The translations under genes and the position numbers were made by a program. Positions 1-10,654 of a stretch of DNA of 64,000 nt are shown here, in pieces. How positions within the stretch are numbered: the stretch's first letter is position 1; every line of letters starts with the position of its first letter. Location of the stretch: contig CAOLHI010002141.1 of the NCBI GenBank assembly GCA_948474755.1, positions 186,001 through 250,000 on the forward strand, given 5' to 3'. Below the pieces are notes generated by a model that made no database searches, had not been told where the DNA came from, and saw nothing but the letters and a program-made list of their open reading frames with translations. This DNA comes from Ctenosaura bakeri. Its lineage: Eukaryota; Chordata; Lepidosauria; Squamata; Iguanidae.

Positions 1-1024
1 GAAATGGCATGGATAAATGGAAATACAGTCTCAGTGGGGGATGCTTTGCAATGTCAAAAGAAGAAGCCAAACTTGATCGCTTCTCTACCGCCTTTATTCT
101 CACACGGCCACAACAAGGCTCACTTTTCAGCTACGCTTCCTATAAGATCCAAAACCGAATACAGAGACTGGTGCAAAATTCCATTCTGCTCACACCACCC
201 TATATACAGATAAAAATATAGATAGGTGTATAGACAGGTATTAACATTTCTGCCTAATGAAGGGGCCTATGGTACATGGAAAGCTAGGGTGGTATATTTT
301 ATGGCTTTTGGTTGACCCAGTAAAGGCATGAGATGGATTTTGGATCTTGTTGAGTGTATTTGTTTTATGGCCAAGACGGCTACCCCTAAAAAGTTTACTC
401 CCTGTGTGGTTTGCCAGGGCGTACGGTGAACGACTGCTCTCCATCTCTTGAGGCAGAAAGCGCGGCTGAGACCCAAAAGATCCGTCCACCGACTTGGGCA
501 AAGCATACAGGCTTAGAGAAGAGAGACGGAGAAACGCAGCAGTGTTTTATTTTAGCAAAACTGGAGGTTAAATTTAGGCATCGGGGAACTGATGCCAACT
601 TACAAGTATTACCTCATTTTGCACAAAAGTGGCTAAGTAAGAAATGTGTTTCTGGAACACCAGTCCAGGTTGCAGACACGTCGATTATACAGAAGAATTT
701 CCCATGCACAGAAAAATGGCCTCTCCGGCAAGGGCAACCTGGGCCAGCACCTCCTATGACATGCTAGTTTTCCACATGCAAGGATTTATTCCTCCAGTTG
801 CCAAGGTGGGCTCACCCTAGAATGCAATCCCCCATCACAACCACAAGTAATAAACAGAATGACGATTTCATCAGCTGCCCCTGGAAAGCAGACCGGAGAA
901 GCAGCTGCAAATGAACGGATCACCAACTTTGGTTATTAAAATTCTTGGCACCTCTGGTTTGGGTACATCAGAGCATGTGCAGAGTGAGCCTCAAGTCTAA
1001 GGGGCAAAGATTTGTAGTTTAAGC
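1..1024. other. intergenic, nothing recognised
   Basis: No coding exon, RNA gene or repeat end could be supported here. Open frames are short, overlap on both strands and have no recognisable protein content. Confidence 0.6.
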
Positions 1025-1230
1025 CAGTGGTTCTTAACACTTTCTTTACCAGAGATCCCCTGTAAATATAATTTGTTACCGGGGACCCCCAAGACTTAAC
1101 TCAGGATTTAAATATTTAATTTTAGATTAAATCTAAATTTAAATGTTTGAAACATTTAAGGTTAGACTTAAATATTCAAATATTTATTTAAATATTCTTT
1201 TATATTGATTGACTGATTGATTGATTGATG

Positions 1231-1421
1231 GCTTCTGGAGACTACGATTCAAATCCTGCAAAGACATTGGGTGACCTTGGGCAAGTCACACTCTCTCAGC
1301 CTCAGAGAAAGGCAAAGGAAAACACTCTCTGAACACATCTTGCAAAAAAAAAAAAGTGTAATAGGTTCATCTTAGGGTTGCCATAAATCAGAAGTGACTT
1401 GAAGGCACACAAACAACAAAG
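1231..1421 (+). mobile_element. Sauria-type SINE (tRNA-derived), partial
   Basis: Contains the shared SINE blocks gggtgaccttgggcaagtca and ctctcagcctcagagaaagg, then the 3' block agaagtgacttgaaggcaca with an acaacaaa tail. The tRNA-like head is truncated. Nested in the hAT-like element. Confidence 0.8.
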
Positions 1422-1483
1422 TACTGCTGACAGGGAGAGGTTCTTTGCAGCCATCACATCTCTCCCCTTTGAAAACCGACTCA

Positions 1484-1620
1484 CCGCAACCTTAAGGTGA
1501 ACCTATGGGGGGGGGTGTTCTTGGCAAAATTTCTTGCCTTTGCCTTTCTCTGAGGCTGAGAAAATGTAACTTGCCTAAAGTCACCCAGCAGGTTTTCATG
1601 GCTGAATGGAGCTTCAAACT
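1484..1620 (-). mobile_element. Sauria-type SINE, partial
   Basis: Reverse-strand copy of the same SINE body: cctttctctgaggctgag, then aaagtcacccagcaggtttt. It is nested in the hAT-like element, tail to tail with the preceding SINE. Confidence 0.75.
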
Positions 1621-1878
1621 ATGAAGTCACTGTTTGGGCACATGCCTGCATTCATGTCCCCTTTCATAAGGGATGTAGCAGCAGCGAGGGTGCAAGCGCC
1701 AAAATTTTGCAAACGAGGGAGCAGTTTCGGACCCCTTCCGTTCTTGTACCTGTTTCTGCTGCTGGTGGTGGCATCCAGCCGCAGGGCTTCATGGACCCCC
1801 TGTGAGGGCTCCACGGACCCCCAGGAGTCCACAGACCCGTGGTTAAGCATTCTATTGGTCTAAACATTCTATAGCTTA

Positions 1879-2291
1879 TTAGCGTATTTACCTGGCATTG
1901 CCCGGGATTTTATTTTCTCATAGGTAATACTTCTTAGAAAGATTTGAGACCCTGTATTTCTATTCCAGTACCTGTAACATTTCCCCCATATTCCCCAATC
2001 CAATCTGTATTCAGAGTTATTAACATCCAAAGGTTGGGTTCCGGAGGGAACACACTGCCCTCCTCCTTGCTGCTAGGCCTCAACTCCATACAACCGTCCA
2101 GGCCCAAGAGCTCTCTGGCTGAGAATTCTAAAGTCCCCTCCCTAAACTGCAAACCCCAGGATGCCACAGAATCTTCTCAGGCAGCCAATCATGTGAGGTC
2201 TTCGCCTCACGTAGCCAATCGTATGAGTTTCAAGGCTTCGCCCGCCTGACACAGACAAACAAACAAACTTTAACTTTTATATATTAGCAGA
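1879..2291 (-). mobile_element. non-autonomous Helitron with both ends
   Basis: Read on the minus strand, the element starts TCTGCTAATATATAAAAG, preceded by a host A, and ends in a GC-rich hairpin segment (CCCGGGCAATGCCAGG) followed by ACGCTAA and a host T. A|TC...CTRR|T is the Helitron signature. A second copy lies at 60,218-61,163 and shares sequence over most of its length. At 413 bp there is no Rep/helicase, so it must have been mobilised in trans. Its interior (2,095-2,165) carries the aactgcaaaccccagga and ctctctggctgagaattct modules also found in the foldback elements. Confidence 0.75.
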
Positions 2292-3061
2292 TTTAAAAGA
2301 GCATTTTCCTTTTGTGCATTGGAACACTCCCATCTCAAGGAGATGCCCTAGAATTCATCAATCTGGGCTCTATCAAGCTATACTTCAAGCCCAGGGAAAA
2401 AGCTGGTTTTTCTTACACACCACACAGAAACTTGTGCATGTCTATACATGCGTGTATGCACAGCCTTCCTGAATGCACCTTCCAATTCTGGCCAAGCAAG
2501 AAAGAAACTCTGACCAGGCCTGGCTGAAAGGGTCACAGAATATCTACAAATATTCCAACTGCTCTGCAAACAGCAGGAGAATGTACCTAAATGAGTGGCA
2601 TTACTATATCCCCTCCGCTATATGCAAATACTAGGGCAGTGTGTACATATCACAGACACAACAATTTGATAAGACTTGAACAGGCTAGGGTCCCTTTTAG
2701 GAATACGACCCCTTAGTGGTGTGGGATTATTTGGACTGACTTTTGTGCAATCGGAGAAGAAAAAGCCATACCTGCAGACAGAACCCAGTAACTAAAGCAT
2801 AGCTGATATTGCCATAATTTTCTGCCACATGAGCAACTGAATAGGATCTTGGGCAACAGCGTTCCAAACTCCAGCCACATCGGATACCAAAATACAACCC
2901 CTATAACCAAAGAGGCTTTTCCCTTCTACGCAAGACACAACTCCGACAGGAACGGTCTAACCAAAACAGAAGATAAAATATCATGCTGTTGGAATAAGCA
3001 ACAGGCAACGGTTAAAGACCCAACACATTGCAAAAGAAATCTATCGCACAAAGCAGACATT
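2292..3061. other. intergenic, nothing recognised
   Basis: No gene or repeat could be supported between the Helitron and the L1-type insertion. Confidence 0.55.
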
Positions 3062-3529
3062 TAAAAAGTAAATCCATGTGAAGTAATTGCTGGATTTATG
3101 AATGACCCAACGTGGGTGCAGAAACAGACAATATTATGAAATGTTTAAAAGTTACAAGTTCAATAACAATACGGTAATAAGGTTGATGACGTTAAACACC
3201 AATAATATGTACATCAAATGGGAAGATATAACTAATAAAGCGTAGTTTTTATTCTTAGAATAAACCGCCAAAGATAAGTAGGAAGTTTTGTAAATATGAC
3301 AAGTAGATCTTAGAATAAAATATAAGAACTAATGTATGTATGTATGTTCAACTTGAAGCAATTGAAGAAACTGAATATCTATGTAGAATTAGAAGAATAT
3401 GTACGAAGTATTTGAGAAACTTGGTAAGTGATGTAATAATCCACATAGATTTTGTACTGCAATACTCTTTACTCTTATTTTATAATAAATTTTAATAAAA
3501 TTAAAAAAAATAAAAAGTAAATCCATGTG
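3062..3529 (+). mobile_element. L1-type 5'-truncated insertion with 19-bp target duplication
   Basis: Perfect direct repeats taaaaagtaaatccatgtg flank the insert (3,062-3,080 and 3,511-3,529). The 430-bp insert (3,081-3,510) is AT-rich and ends in aataaa-like motifs and an A-rich tail directly before the right repeat. This layout is the mark of target-primed reverse transcription by L1 machinery. No ORF2 remnant was recognised, so it is either a 3' UTR fragment or another RNA moved by L1. The perfect duplication implies a young insertion. Confidence 0.8.
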
Positions 3530-3885
3530 GAAGGGGAAAGGGAGAGAAAAGGGGAGGAGAATTTTGGAAAGAGTTAAGGAGGAGAAGAACCGGTTAAAAA
3601 TGTCGTACTGAAAAGTCCCAAGTGTTAAGATCCAATTTAAGTTATTTAACTACTTTTCTTGTTGGTTTGGTTGCGCATAGGTTGTTCTGCCACATGCCTT
3701 ACCACACTGGCATCAGCCCAAATAAATAGGATCAGGTTGCTGAAGGACGTTTGGCTCCAGAGGATGACGAGCGTTTCCGAGATGTAACCGAAAGAAAACC
3801 AAAGTAAGGCAGCCAGTGCACATCTGGAGGGAGGGAGGAAGTGATGCTCGGTGGAATCAGAAAGTCTACCTACAAGTCAAACTTA
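3530..3885. other. intergenic, nothing recognised
   Basis: Purine-rich stretch near 3,530-3,590, otherwise no recognisable feature. Confidence 0.5.
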
Positions 3886-4359
3886 GGCCATTTCTGCACT
3901 AGACTGTTATAGCGCTATGATTCCACTTGCAACATCCAATGGAATCCTGGGGTTTGCAGTTTCGGGAGGGGACATCCGGCCCCTCCCGAAACTGCAAACC
4001 CCAGGATTCCATAGGATGTTGAAAATGGAATAACTGCAAACCCTGGGATTCCAGAGGATGTTGAAAGTGGAATAACTGCAAACCCCAGGATTCCATAGGA
4101 GGTTGAAAGTGGAATAACTGCAAAGCCCAGGATTCCATAGGAGGTTGAAAGTGGAATAACTGCAAAGCCCAGGATTCCATAGGAGGTTGAAAGTGGAATA
4201 ACTGCAAAGCCCAGGATTCCATAGGAGGTTGAAAGTGGAATAACTGCAAACCCCAGGATTCCACAGGATGTTGAAAGTGGAATAACTGCAAACCCCAGGA
4301 TTCCATAGGTTGTTGCAAGTGGAATAATAGTGCTATAACAGTCTAGTGTGGAAATGGCC
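3886..4359. mobile_element. foldback element with right-arm expansion
   Basis: Starts GGCCATTTCTGCACTAGACT and ends with its inverse (AGTCTAGTGTGGAAATGGCC). The left arm continues through ttccacttgcaacatcc and a tcctggggtttgcagttt block to a short GC-rich loop (cgggaggggacatccggccc). The right arm repeats the inverse block about eight times with a 42-bp period. Flanking bases are TTA on the left and TCA on the right, close to a 3-bp duplication. The 139-aa minus frame across it is only the tandem unit read in phase. Confidence 0.85.
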
Positions 4360-4624
4360 TCATATGGGTCCTACTGAACTGAAAAATAACAGGGGCTACA
4401 AAGATCTGGATCTTCCCCGCCTGATTGCTAGAACCCTTCGAATTTTCTCAGAAGCTTTTGCAAATTGATCAGCATCCTTCATGACCCTGACCGCCCCCGA
4501 ACAAAGGGCTTCAAATGACTCCATGCCTTCCCATAACATAAACGATAAACCTTCTCATTAATATTCCAACCCCAATCACTATGTTTCCAGGTTAGTGGAT
4601 TATCAAAGAGCAACTAGAACAGGC

Positions 4625-4795
4625 AATGTTGCATAGTGGTTTGAGCAGTCAATGAGGACTCTGAGAGACCCTGGGTTCGAATCCCTGTTCAATCATGGAA
4701 AACCACTGGACAACTTTAAGCAAGTCGCACTCCCTTAGTCTGAGAGGGAGGCAAAGGGCAAATCTGCTTGAATAAATCTTGCCAAGGTAGTCCCT
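4625..4795 (+). mobile_element. Sauria-type SINE
   Basis: The head gcatagtggtttgagca is tRNA-like. A pol III B-box-like gggttcgaatccc follows, then the conserved SINE body gcaagtcgcactcccttag and a gaataaatcttgccaagg end. The 3' LINE-like tail is missing because the next SINE abuts it. Confidence 0.8.
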
Positions 4796-4800
4796 ATTTT

Positions 4801-4998
4801 TCAGGGTCGGTATGGTAGAGTGATTTGAATATTGGACTCTGGCTTAAATCCATGCTCAGCCAGGGAAACACAGTGGATGACCCTGAGCAAGTTTCACTCT
4901 CTCAGCCTCAGAGGGATGCAACGGCAAATCTCAGAGTAAACCTTCGTGTAGGGTTGCTATAAGGCCATGACTGGAAGCCACATTAACAACAGCAAAAT
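4801..4998 (+). mobile_element. Sauria-type SINE
   Basis: Second copy in tandem, same strand. It has a head (gtatggtagagtgatttgaa), body (gagcaagtttcactctctca) and 3' part (gtagggttgctataaggcca) ending in an acaacagcaaaataaaa tail. Confidence 0.8.
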
Positions 4999-5079
4999 AA
5001 AAGGTTCTTGAGTTCTGTCCCAGAACCTCTGGCTACCCAACAAAGGACAAAGCCCCAGGACCTGCTCTGGACCAGAACT

Positions 5080-5638
5080 GAGTTTGGAAAAATTATGTTA
5101 AAATTGGTTAGACCCCATCTTGAATACTGTGTCCAGTTCTGGGCACCCCAATTCAAGAAGGATATTGACAAGCTGGAGCAAGTCCAGAGGAGGGCAACCA
5201 AAATAGTGAGAGGCCTGGAAGCCATGAAGTCCTATGAGGATAGACTTAGGGAGCTGGGTATGTTTAGTCTGCAGAAGAGAAGGTTAAGAGGGGACACGAT
5301 AGCCATGTTTAAATATTTGAAGGGATGCCATGTAGAGGAAGGAGAGGGCTTGTTCTCTGCTGCTCCAGAGACCAGGACAAGGAGCAATGGATTCAAACTG
5401 CAGGAAAGGAGATTCCACCTGAACCTCAGGAAGAACTTCCTGACAGTCAGGGCTGTCCGGCAGTGGAATCTGCTGCCTGGGAGTGTAGTGGAGTCTCCTT
5501 CCTTGGAGGTTTTTAAGCAGAGGCTGGATGGCCATCTGTCGGGATTGATTTGAGGGTGTTCTTGCATGGCAGGGGGTTGGACTGGATGGCCCCTGGGGTC
5601 TCTCCCAACTCTACATTTCTATGATTCTATGATTCTAT
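5080..5638 (+). mobile_element. CR1 LINE 3' fragment (ORF2 C-terminus)
   Basis: The 181-aa open frame at 5,008-5,553 contains [28 protein letters not shown] and [19 protein letters not shown], the region after the reverse transcriptase in CR1-clade ORF2. The element ends in repeated ATTCTATG at 5,617-5,638, the normal CR1 3' terminus. It is 5' truncated with no catalytic RT core or endonuclease, so it is a dead copy. Near-identical copies elsewhere in the window suggest fairly recent activity. Confidence 0.9.
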
Positions 5639-6139
5639 GTTCTGAACTGGAACTCCCTGAATCCCGCAGTTTGCAAAACGACCAGCCAGGCAGGCTAGGA
5701 GAACTGTAGGAGCTCTGAGAGTTGTAATCCCCCCAAAATAACTTCTCCAAACTCTGGGCCAAAAGTGGCAAAGATGGTGTGTGGGTTGCCACTACTTGGC
5801 TCTTTAACAGCTCTCATTTTGGTAATGCATTTATAGAAAAACTAAACTACTTTGTGTCCCAAACTGCAAGGCAAAGAGGTTAGGATAAGAGGTTAGGATA
5901 AGATAACCTTGCTAAAGACCCCATTTCCCACAGTGGCTCCCCAAGGGTCTTCCAGAAGAGTGGAAGCCAGGCTTGGAGGCATCGGCCCTTTGCTGCCATC
6001 TCTGTCTCCCAGGAAAACTTAAACGGAAAAATAAATAGACTAACCGAATCCAGTAAGAGGAGTTTGATCTCACTTTCACCGTCATGATGCTATCATTTGG
6101 ATTCATGGGATTTGTTGTGTGGTGAGGTATTCTGGATTC
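5639..6139. other. intergenic, short repeat only
   Basis: A 14-bp direct duplication (gaggttaggataag) is visible at about 5,877-5,904. Nothing else is recognised. Confidence 0.5.
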
Positions 6140-6154
6140 TCTGCTAGTGAGCTC

Positions 6155-6560
6155 ACAGAATTGGAAAAGACCCCATTGAGTCCAACCCCCTTCTGCCATG
6201 CAGGAAGACACCATCACAGCATTCCTGATAGATGGCCATCCAACCTCTCTTTAAAAACCTTCAAAGAAGGAGACTCCACCAGACTTCAAGGCAGCATATT
6301 CGGCTGCTGGACGGCTCTTACTATCAGAAAGTTCTTCCTAATGTTTGGATGGCATCTCTTTTCCTGAAGTTTGAAGCTATTGCTCCGAGTCCTAGTCTCC
6401 CAAGCAGCAGAAAACAGGCTTGCTCCATCCTCCATATGACATAGAAATATTTAAACATAGCTATCCTTTTGCCTCTTAATCTTTCCTTTTCCAGGTTAAA
6501 CATATCTAGTTCCCTAAGCTGCTCCTCCTAGGGCATGGTTTCCAGGCCTTCTACCTCCAC
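6155..6560 (-). mobile_element. old CR1 LINE 3' fragment
   Basis: On the minus strand it follows the same course as the other CR1 tails (ccatgcaggaa, gatggccatccaacctct, ctgctggacggctctta), but with many substitutions and frame breaks. It is more diverged than the other CR1 copies here. Confidence 0.8.
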
Positions 6561-6732
6561 ATCCTCCATGTGATGTTAGGCTATAACTCTCATCATCCCC
6601 AACCACTGTTCATGCCAGCTGAGGCAGTCAGGAGTTGGCATCCAACAACCTCTGGAGGGGCCCTCTTCTCCCGTTCCTGTCCTAAGGTTGATCCACAAGC
6701 TCAATTGTCTTCTTAAGACCCGACAACACACA

Positions 6733-6898
6733 GGCCTTTTCCGCACTACACTCTTATAGCGCAATGATTCCACTTTCAACAGCCTATGGAATCCTGGGGT
6801 TTGCAGTTACTGGCCCCTCCCGAAACTGCAAACCCCAGGATTCCATAGGATGTTGAAAGTGGAATCATCGCGCTATAAGAGTGTAGTGCGGAAAGGCC
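6733..6898. mobile_element. short foldback element
   Basis: A 166-bp near-perfect palindrome: GGCCTTTTCCGCACTACACT at the left and AGTGTAGTGCGGAAAGGCC at the right. The arms meet at a short loop (agttactggcccctcccgaa). Flanked on both sides by ACA, a possible 3-bp target duplication. This is the minimal form of the family, one unit per arm. Confidence 0.85.
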
Positions 6899-8339
6899 AC
6901 AGTTAAACCCACAAAGGGATGGCGCACTGGCCAGCAGTACCCAAATCCCATCCGTGCTACCATGCTCCATTCACACATGCATGTTGACCTGCTGAAACTA
7001 TGACGCAAACAAACATCCACGCACCCCACCGAGCCCAATGCAGGGCAAACAACGTGCAGACTTCACCACACTGCATTTCAGCTTTTAGGTTCTCTCTCAC
7101 AACCCCCACCACTCACAAAGAAAACACAACTGCCCCAAATAACTAGATTCTCAACTTGGCCCTCCATATGTGCCTTGAAGAACCAGATGTAAAATTTGCA
7201 CATCCTCCAAAAACCAAGCTCTTCTTCCTTGCGCACGTGCATGCGCGCGCACACACTTGAAATCCAGCCATTCATTTGGCTTTTCCATCCGGCCGGCCTC
7301 AATAGACTTTCAGATCCAACTCCTACACTCTCTCCTTCACAAGATTCCTGGGGGAGGTGGACTTGCATACTGTATTTGCACATTTTTGGTTGGGCCCCGA
7401 GTTCATTTGGGCGCAACGGTGGGGGGAGAAGGTGGATCATCTCTTGGACAATTAACCTTGGAAGAGCTTCACACCCCAAGCTTTGGACAGATCCACAGGC
7501 TCTCCTCCTAAATACAACAACATGGCTGTATTTCTGATTTTTTTCCCCCTGCCCTTGAAGATTCTCCTGCGGAGAAGCCTCCAGCCCAACCTCCATTAAG
7601 CTTCCCGGCTCCTGTATCTGGATCTCTCCTCCTTCCTTAACCACCCAAAGACACACTTGATTTCTCTCTGCAAAAGGAGAACAGAAAGGCAAAGGGGGTC
7701 TCCTTCCCCCTCTCCAACACACACCTCCAAAAAAAAAAGGAAAAAATTATCCCAATGCAAAACTGGAATATCCTTCCTCTTTCCAAGCCGCATCAAGGGA
7801 TGGGAGGGATGGAGAAGACATCCCCAAAACCTCTCCAGGCCCTGCCTCCAATTCAAGATTTCCAGGTAGGCCAGCTGGCTATGCGCCTATGGGTTCAAAA
7901 GCTGTCATCTTTAGCCATGGATCCAATGTCACCCAAAAGCACATGGATCCAACGTCACCCACAATACAAGCCAAGAACCAGAGGCGGAACTGCAACCCAT
8001 CCACCCTTTGGAGTCAACTTGGTCACATTTTGGGAGGGGGCTGCGCACTCATCTTTTGTAATGGTATCAGAAGGAACATGATCTCTCTTTTGCCTGCAAC
8101 CAGACAGCTCTTGTTGCTCTGGCATCCCCCAAAGGGAAAAAATAAGGAACTTTTGTTTTGGGTAAATAGAAAAACAATAGAAATCCAATCAGGTGGATGC
8201 ACAGACTCACAGATGCATGATGCACATTGATGTGCATACCTATAGATCCGCATGTTTGCTGCTCTCATGCATGTGTGCACACAGACACACACACACATCT
8301 GTGCGTGCATGAGAGAGATCTTTAGTCCTCCTGGTCTGT
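6899..8339. other. non-repetitive intergenic stretch
   Basis: About 1.4 kb with none of the repeat families common elsewhere. Overlapping open frames on both strands (up to 214 aa) have biased composition and no domain I recognise, so none is called. Short alternating purine-pyrimidine runs occur near 7,240 and 8,270-8,310. Confidence 0.5.
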
Positions 8340-9055
8340 CCCGGCTCCCAAGTCCCCTGCCACAACTGGATTTTGCAACCTGCCCCCAACACCCCCTGCC
8401 ACACCTGGATTTTGCAAACCTGCTCCCAACACCCCCTGCCACACCTGGATTTTGCAACCTGCTCCCAATGCCCTGCCACATCTGGATTTTGCAACCTGCT
8501 CCCAACACCTCTGCCACACATCTGGATTTTGCCACCTGTTCCCAACACCCCCTGCCACACATCTGGATTTTGCAACCTGCTCCCAACACCCCTGCCATGC
8601 ATCTGGATCTTGCAACCCGCTCCCAACACCCCTGCAGCATCTGAATTTTGCAACCTGCCCCAACACCCTTCCACATCTGGATTTTGCAACCCGCTCCCAA
8701 CACCCCTGCCATGCATCTGGATCTTGCAACCAGCTCCCAACACCCCCGCCACATCTGGATTTTGCAACCTGCCCCTAACACCCCTGCTGCATCTGGATTT
8801 TGCAACCTGCCCCAACACCCTGCCACATCTGGATCTTGCAACCTGCTCCAACACCCCCTGCCATGCATCTGGATCTTGCAACCTGCCCCAACACCCCCTG
8901 CAACACATCTGGATTTTGCAACCTGCCCCAACACCCCCTGCCCCATCTGGGTCTTGCAACCTGCTCCCAACACCCCGGCCACGCACCTGGATCTTGCAAC
9001 CTGCTCCCAACACCCCTGCCCCATCTGGATTTTGCAACCTAGGTGTTGCAAACCT
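8340..9055. repeat. minisatellite, 18 units of about 39 bp
   Basis: Eighteen copies of a unit holding ctggattttgcaacctg and ctcccaacacccctgccac, unit length roughly 36-42 bp with small indels and C/T variants. The unit is C-rich on the plus strand and contains few stops, so it opens long frames on both strands (up to 495 aa on the minus) that are not genes. It ends about 130 bp upstream of a TATA box. Confidence 0.95.
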
Positions 9056-9187
9056 AGGCATTTAAACATGACAGTAAAGCAATCGGAGAAGGAAGGAGCT
9101 GCAACTTTGCAACGCCGTTGCAACGGTTTGGGAAGGAGGAAGGGAAACCAAGCAAGGCGAGGGGGGGGGAAAGATCCGAGGGACAGA

Positions 9188-9195
9188 TATAAATA
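9188..9195 (+). promoter_or_regulatory. TATA box, candidate promoter
   Basis: TATAAATA followed by GC-rich sequence (gagggagcggggctgggcg) is a good TATA core. It would start transcription near 9,215-9,225, about 235 bp before an ATG with a hydrophobic leader. No transcript evidence exists within the window. Confidence 0.45.
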
Positions 9196-9455
9196 GAGGG
9201 AGCGGGGCTGGGCGACTGTACCATTTTGATGCCAGGGTCTCAGGTCGCGTGAGCCCCGGTGCCCTCCTCCTTGCAGGGGGCTGGTGATCTCCATGAAAAG
9301 GTCCGGAGGGAGAGAGTCCGTCTGGCTTCTTGGTCGGGGAAAATAAATTAAAATTAAAAGGGGACCCCCCCCCAAAAAAATACCCCCCCCCCTCTTCCTG
9401 GCTGCTTTTGCTTTGCTGCCCTCTTTGCAATGGGCCTGCCTCTCTGAGCTTGAGG

Positions 9456-9717
9456 ATGATGAGGAGGAGGATGCTCCTCCTCCTCCTCCTCCTCCCCGGG
9501 GTGGCTTCACTGCCTCGGCGCCCCCATCGCCGCCCCCGCCCGCCCGCCCGGGAGAAGGAGGAAGGCGGCCGCAGCCGGGCGCCCAAGGCCACCAGCCAGG
9601 CCCAGCTGATCGGAGCCCTCGCCGCCCCCTCTGCGCCTGCGCGGGACGCTTTTAAAGGGACCGAGCAGCCTTTTGCGGGGAGGTTGCTTGGGAAGGGAGT
9701 CTGTGCTGCTGCTGCTG
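9456..9717 (+). CDS. candidate first coding exon, signal-peptide-like start
   Basis: The frame starts MMRRRMLLLLLLLPGVASL: basic residues, a leucine core and a small-residue end, as in a secretory signal peptide. A basic Arg/Pro-rich segment follows, then Ala/Gln-rich sequence. I do not recognise the protein. The frame runs on without a convincing splice donor into a foldback arm at 9,718 and a CR1 fragment at 9,834, so the true end is unknown. The leucines come from a CTC repeat, which could mimic a leader by chance. Supporting points are the upstream TATA box and a CpG-rich context of about 300 bp. It may be a real first exon, a broken gene, or only a GC-rich low-complexity patch. Confidence 0.22.
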
Positions 9718-9782
9718 CGCTAGAGGTTTCTAGCGCGATTATTTCACTTTCAACACCCCTGGGAGTCCTAGGGCTTGCAGAT
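9718..9782 (+). mobile_element. single arm of a foldback element
   Basis: tctagcgcgattatttcact, then tttcaacacccctgggagtcc and gggcttgcag match one arm of the foldback family. There is no matching second arm; a SINE scrap (ggtgccttcaagtcgtttct) and a CR1 tail follow. Confidence 0.7.
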
Positions 9783-9833
9783 CGGTTGTGGGCGGGTGCC
9801 TTCAAGTCGTTTCTCACTTGGAGCAGCCAAGTC

Positions 9834-10145
9834 AAGGGATGCCATGTAGAGGAAGGAGCAGGCTTGTTTTCTGCTGCTCCAGAGACCAGGACAAGGAGCA
9901 ATGGACTCAAGCTGCAGGAAAGGAGATTCCACCTGAATCTCAGGAAGAACTTCCTGACGGTCAGGGCTGTCCGGCCGTGGAATCTGCTGCCTCCATGGAG
10001 TTTGGTGGAGTCTCCTTCCTTGGAGGTTTTTAAGCAGAGGCTGGATGGCCATCTGTTGGGAATGCTTTGAGGATGTTCCTGCATGGCAGGGGTTGGACTG
10101 GATGGCCTCTGGGGTCTCTTCCAGCTCTATGCTTCTATGATTCTC
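9834..10145 (+). mobile_element. CR1 LINE 3' fragment
   Basis: Encodes the end of CR1 ORF2 ([20 protein letters not shown] through [13 protein letters not shown]), then ggttggactggatggcctct and a tctatgattct tail. 5' truncated. Confidence 0.9.
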
Positions 10146-10179
10146 TCTTGTGGTAGAAAAGCTTATATTTTTGTTTTAA

Positions 10180-10607
10180 GAGGGATATGGACAAGTTGGC
10201 GTGGGTTCAGAGATGGGCAGTGAGGTTGATAAGAGAAGAGAAGGTTAAGAGGGGACATGAGAGCTATGTTTAAATGTTTGAAGGGATGTCATGTCGAGGA
10301 AGGAGCGGGCTTGTTTTCTGCTGCTCCAGAGACCAGGACAAGGAGCAATGGATTCAAGCTGCAGGAAAGGAGGTTCCACCTGAACCTCAGGAAGAACTTC
10401 CTGATGGCCAGAGCTGTCCGACAGTGGAATATGCTGCTGCCTCCATGGAGTGTGGTTGAGTCTCCTTCTTCCTTGGAGGCTTTTAAGCAGAGGCTGGATG
10501 GCCATCTGTCGGGAGTGCTTTGAGGGTGTTCCTGCACGGCAGGGGGTTGGACTGGATGGCCCCTGGGGTCTCTTCCAACTCTACATTTCTATGATTCTAT
10601 GATTCTA
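10180..10607 (+). mobile_element. CR1 LINE 3' fragment
   Basis: Same segment as the neighbouring CR1, starting from the ggatatggacaagttgg region with an internal deletion, then running from aagagaaggttaagagggga to the atgattctatgattct tail. The two copies lie head to tail. Confidence 0.9.
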
Positions 10608-10654
10608 AAGCCCATCCACCAGGAGAGCATCCTCCCACTCAGGAATGCAACGCA

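Larger units (their letters stand above)
1025..1857 (-). mobile_element. non-autonomous hAT-like element
   Basis: The left end reads CAGTGGTTCTTAACAC and the right end is a degenerate inverse of it (GTGGTTAAGCATTCTATTG). Flanking 8-mers gtttaagc (1017-1024) and gtctaaac (1858-1865) look like a decayed 8-bp target duplication, as hAT transposases make. The ends and interior match the element at 19,148-20,194 in opposite orientation. Two SINEs of opposite strand sit inside. No transposase frame is present. Confidence 0.65.

Noticed and set aside
5008..5553. 181-aa frame (and the 260-aa and 233-aa frames at 15,884 and 17,661) as host genes
   Set aside because: They are CR1 ORF2 C-termini, multi-copy in the window, ending in the CR1 ATTCTATG tail.
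7078..7722. 214-aa minus frame
   Set aside because: No domain, no promoter or splice context, and competing frames on the other strand.
8023..9510. 495-aa and 273-aa minus frames and plus frames of 182-230 aa
   Set aside because: All come from the 18-unit minisatellite, which is open in several frames on both strands.
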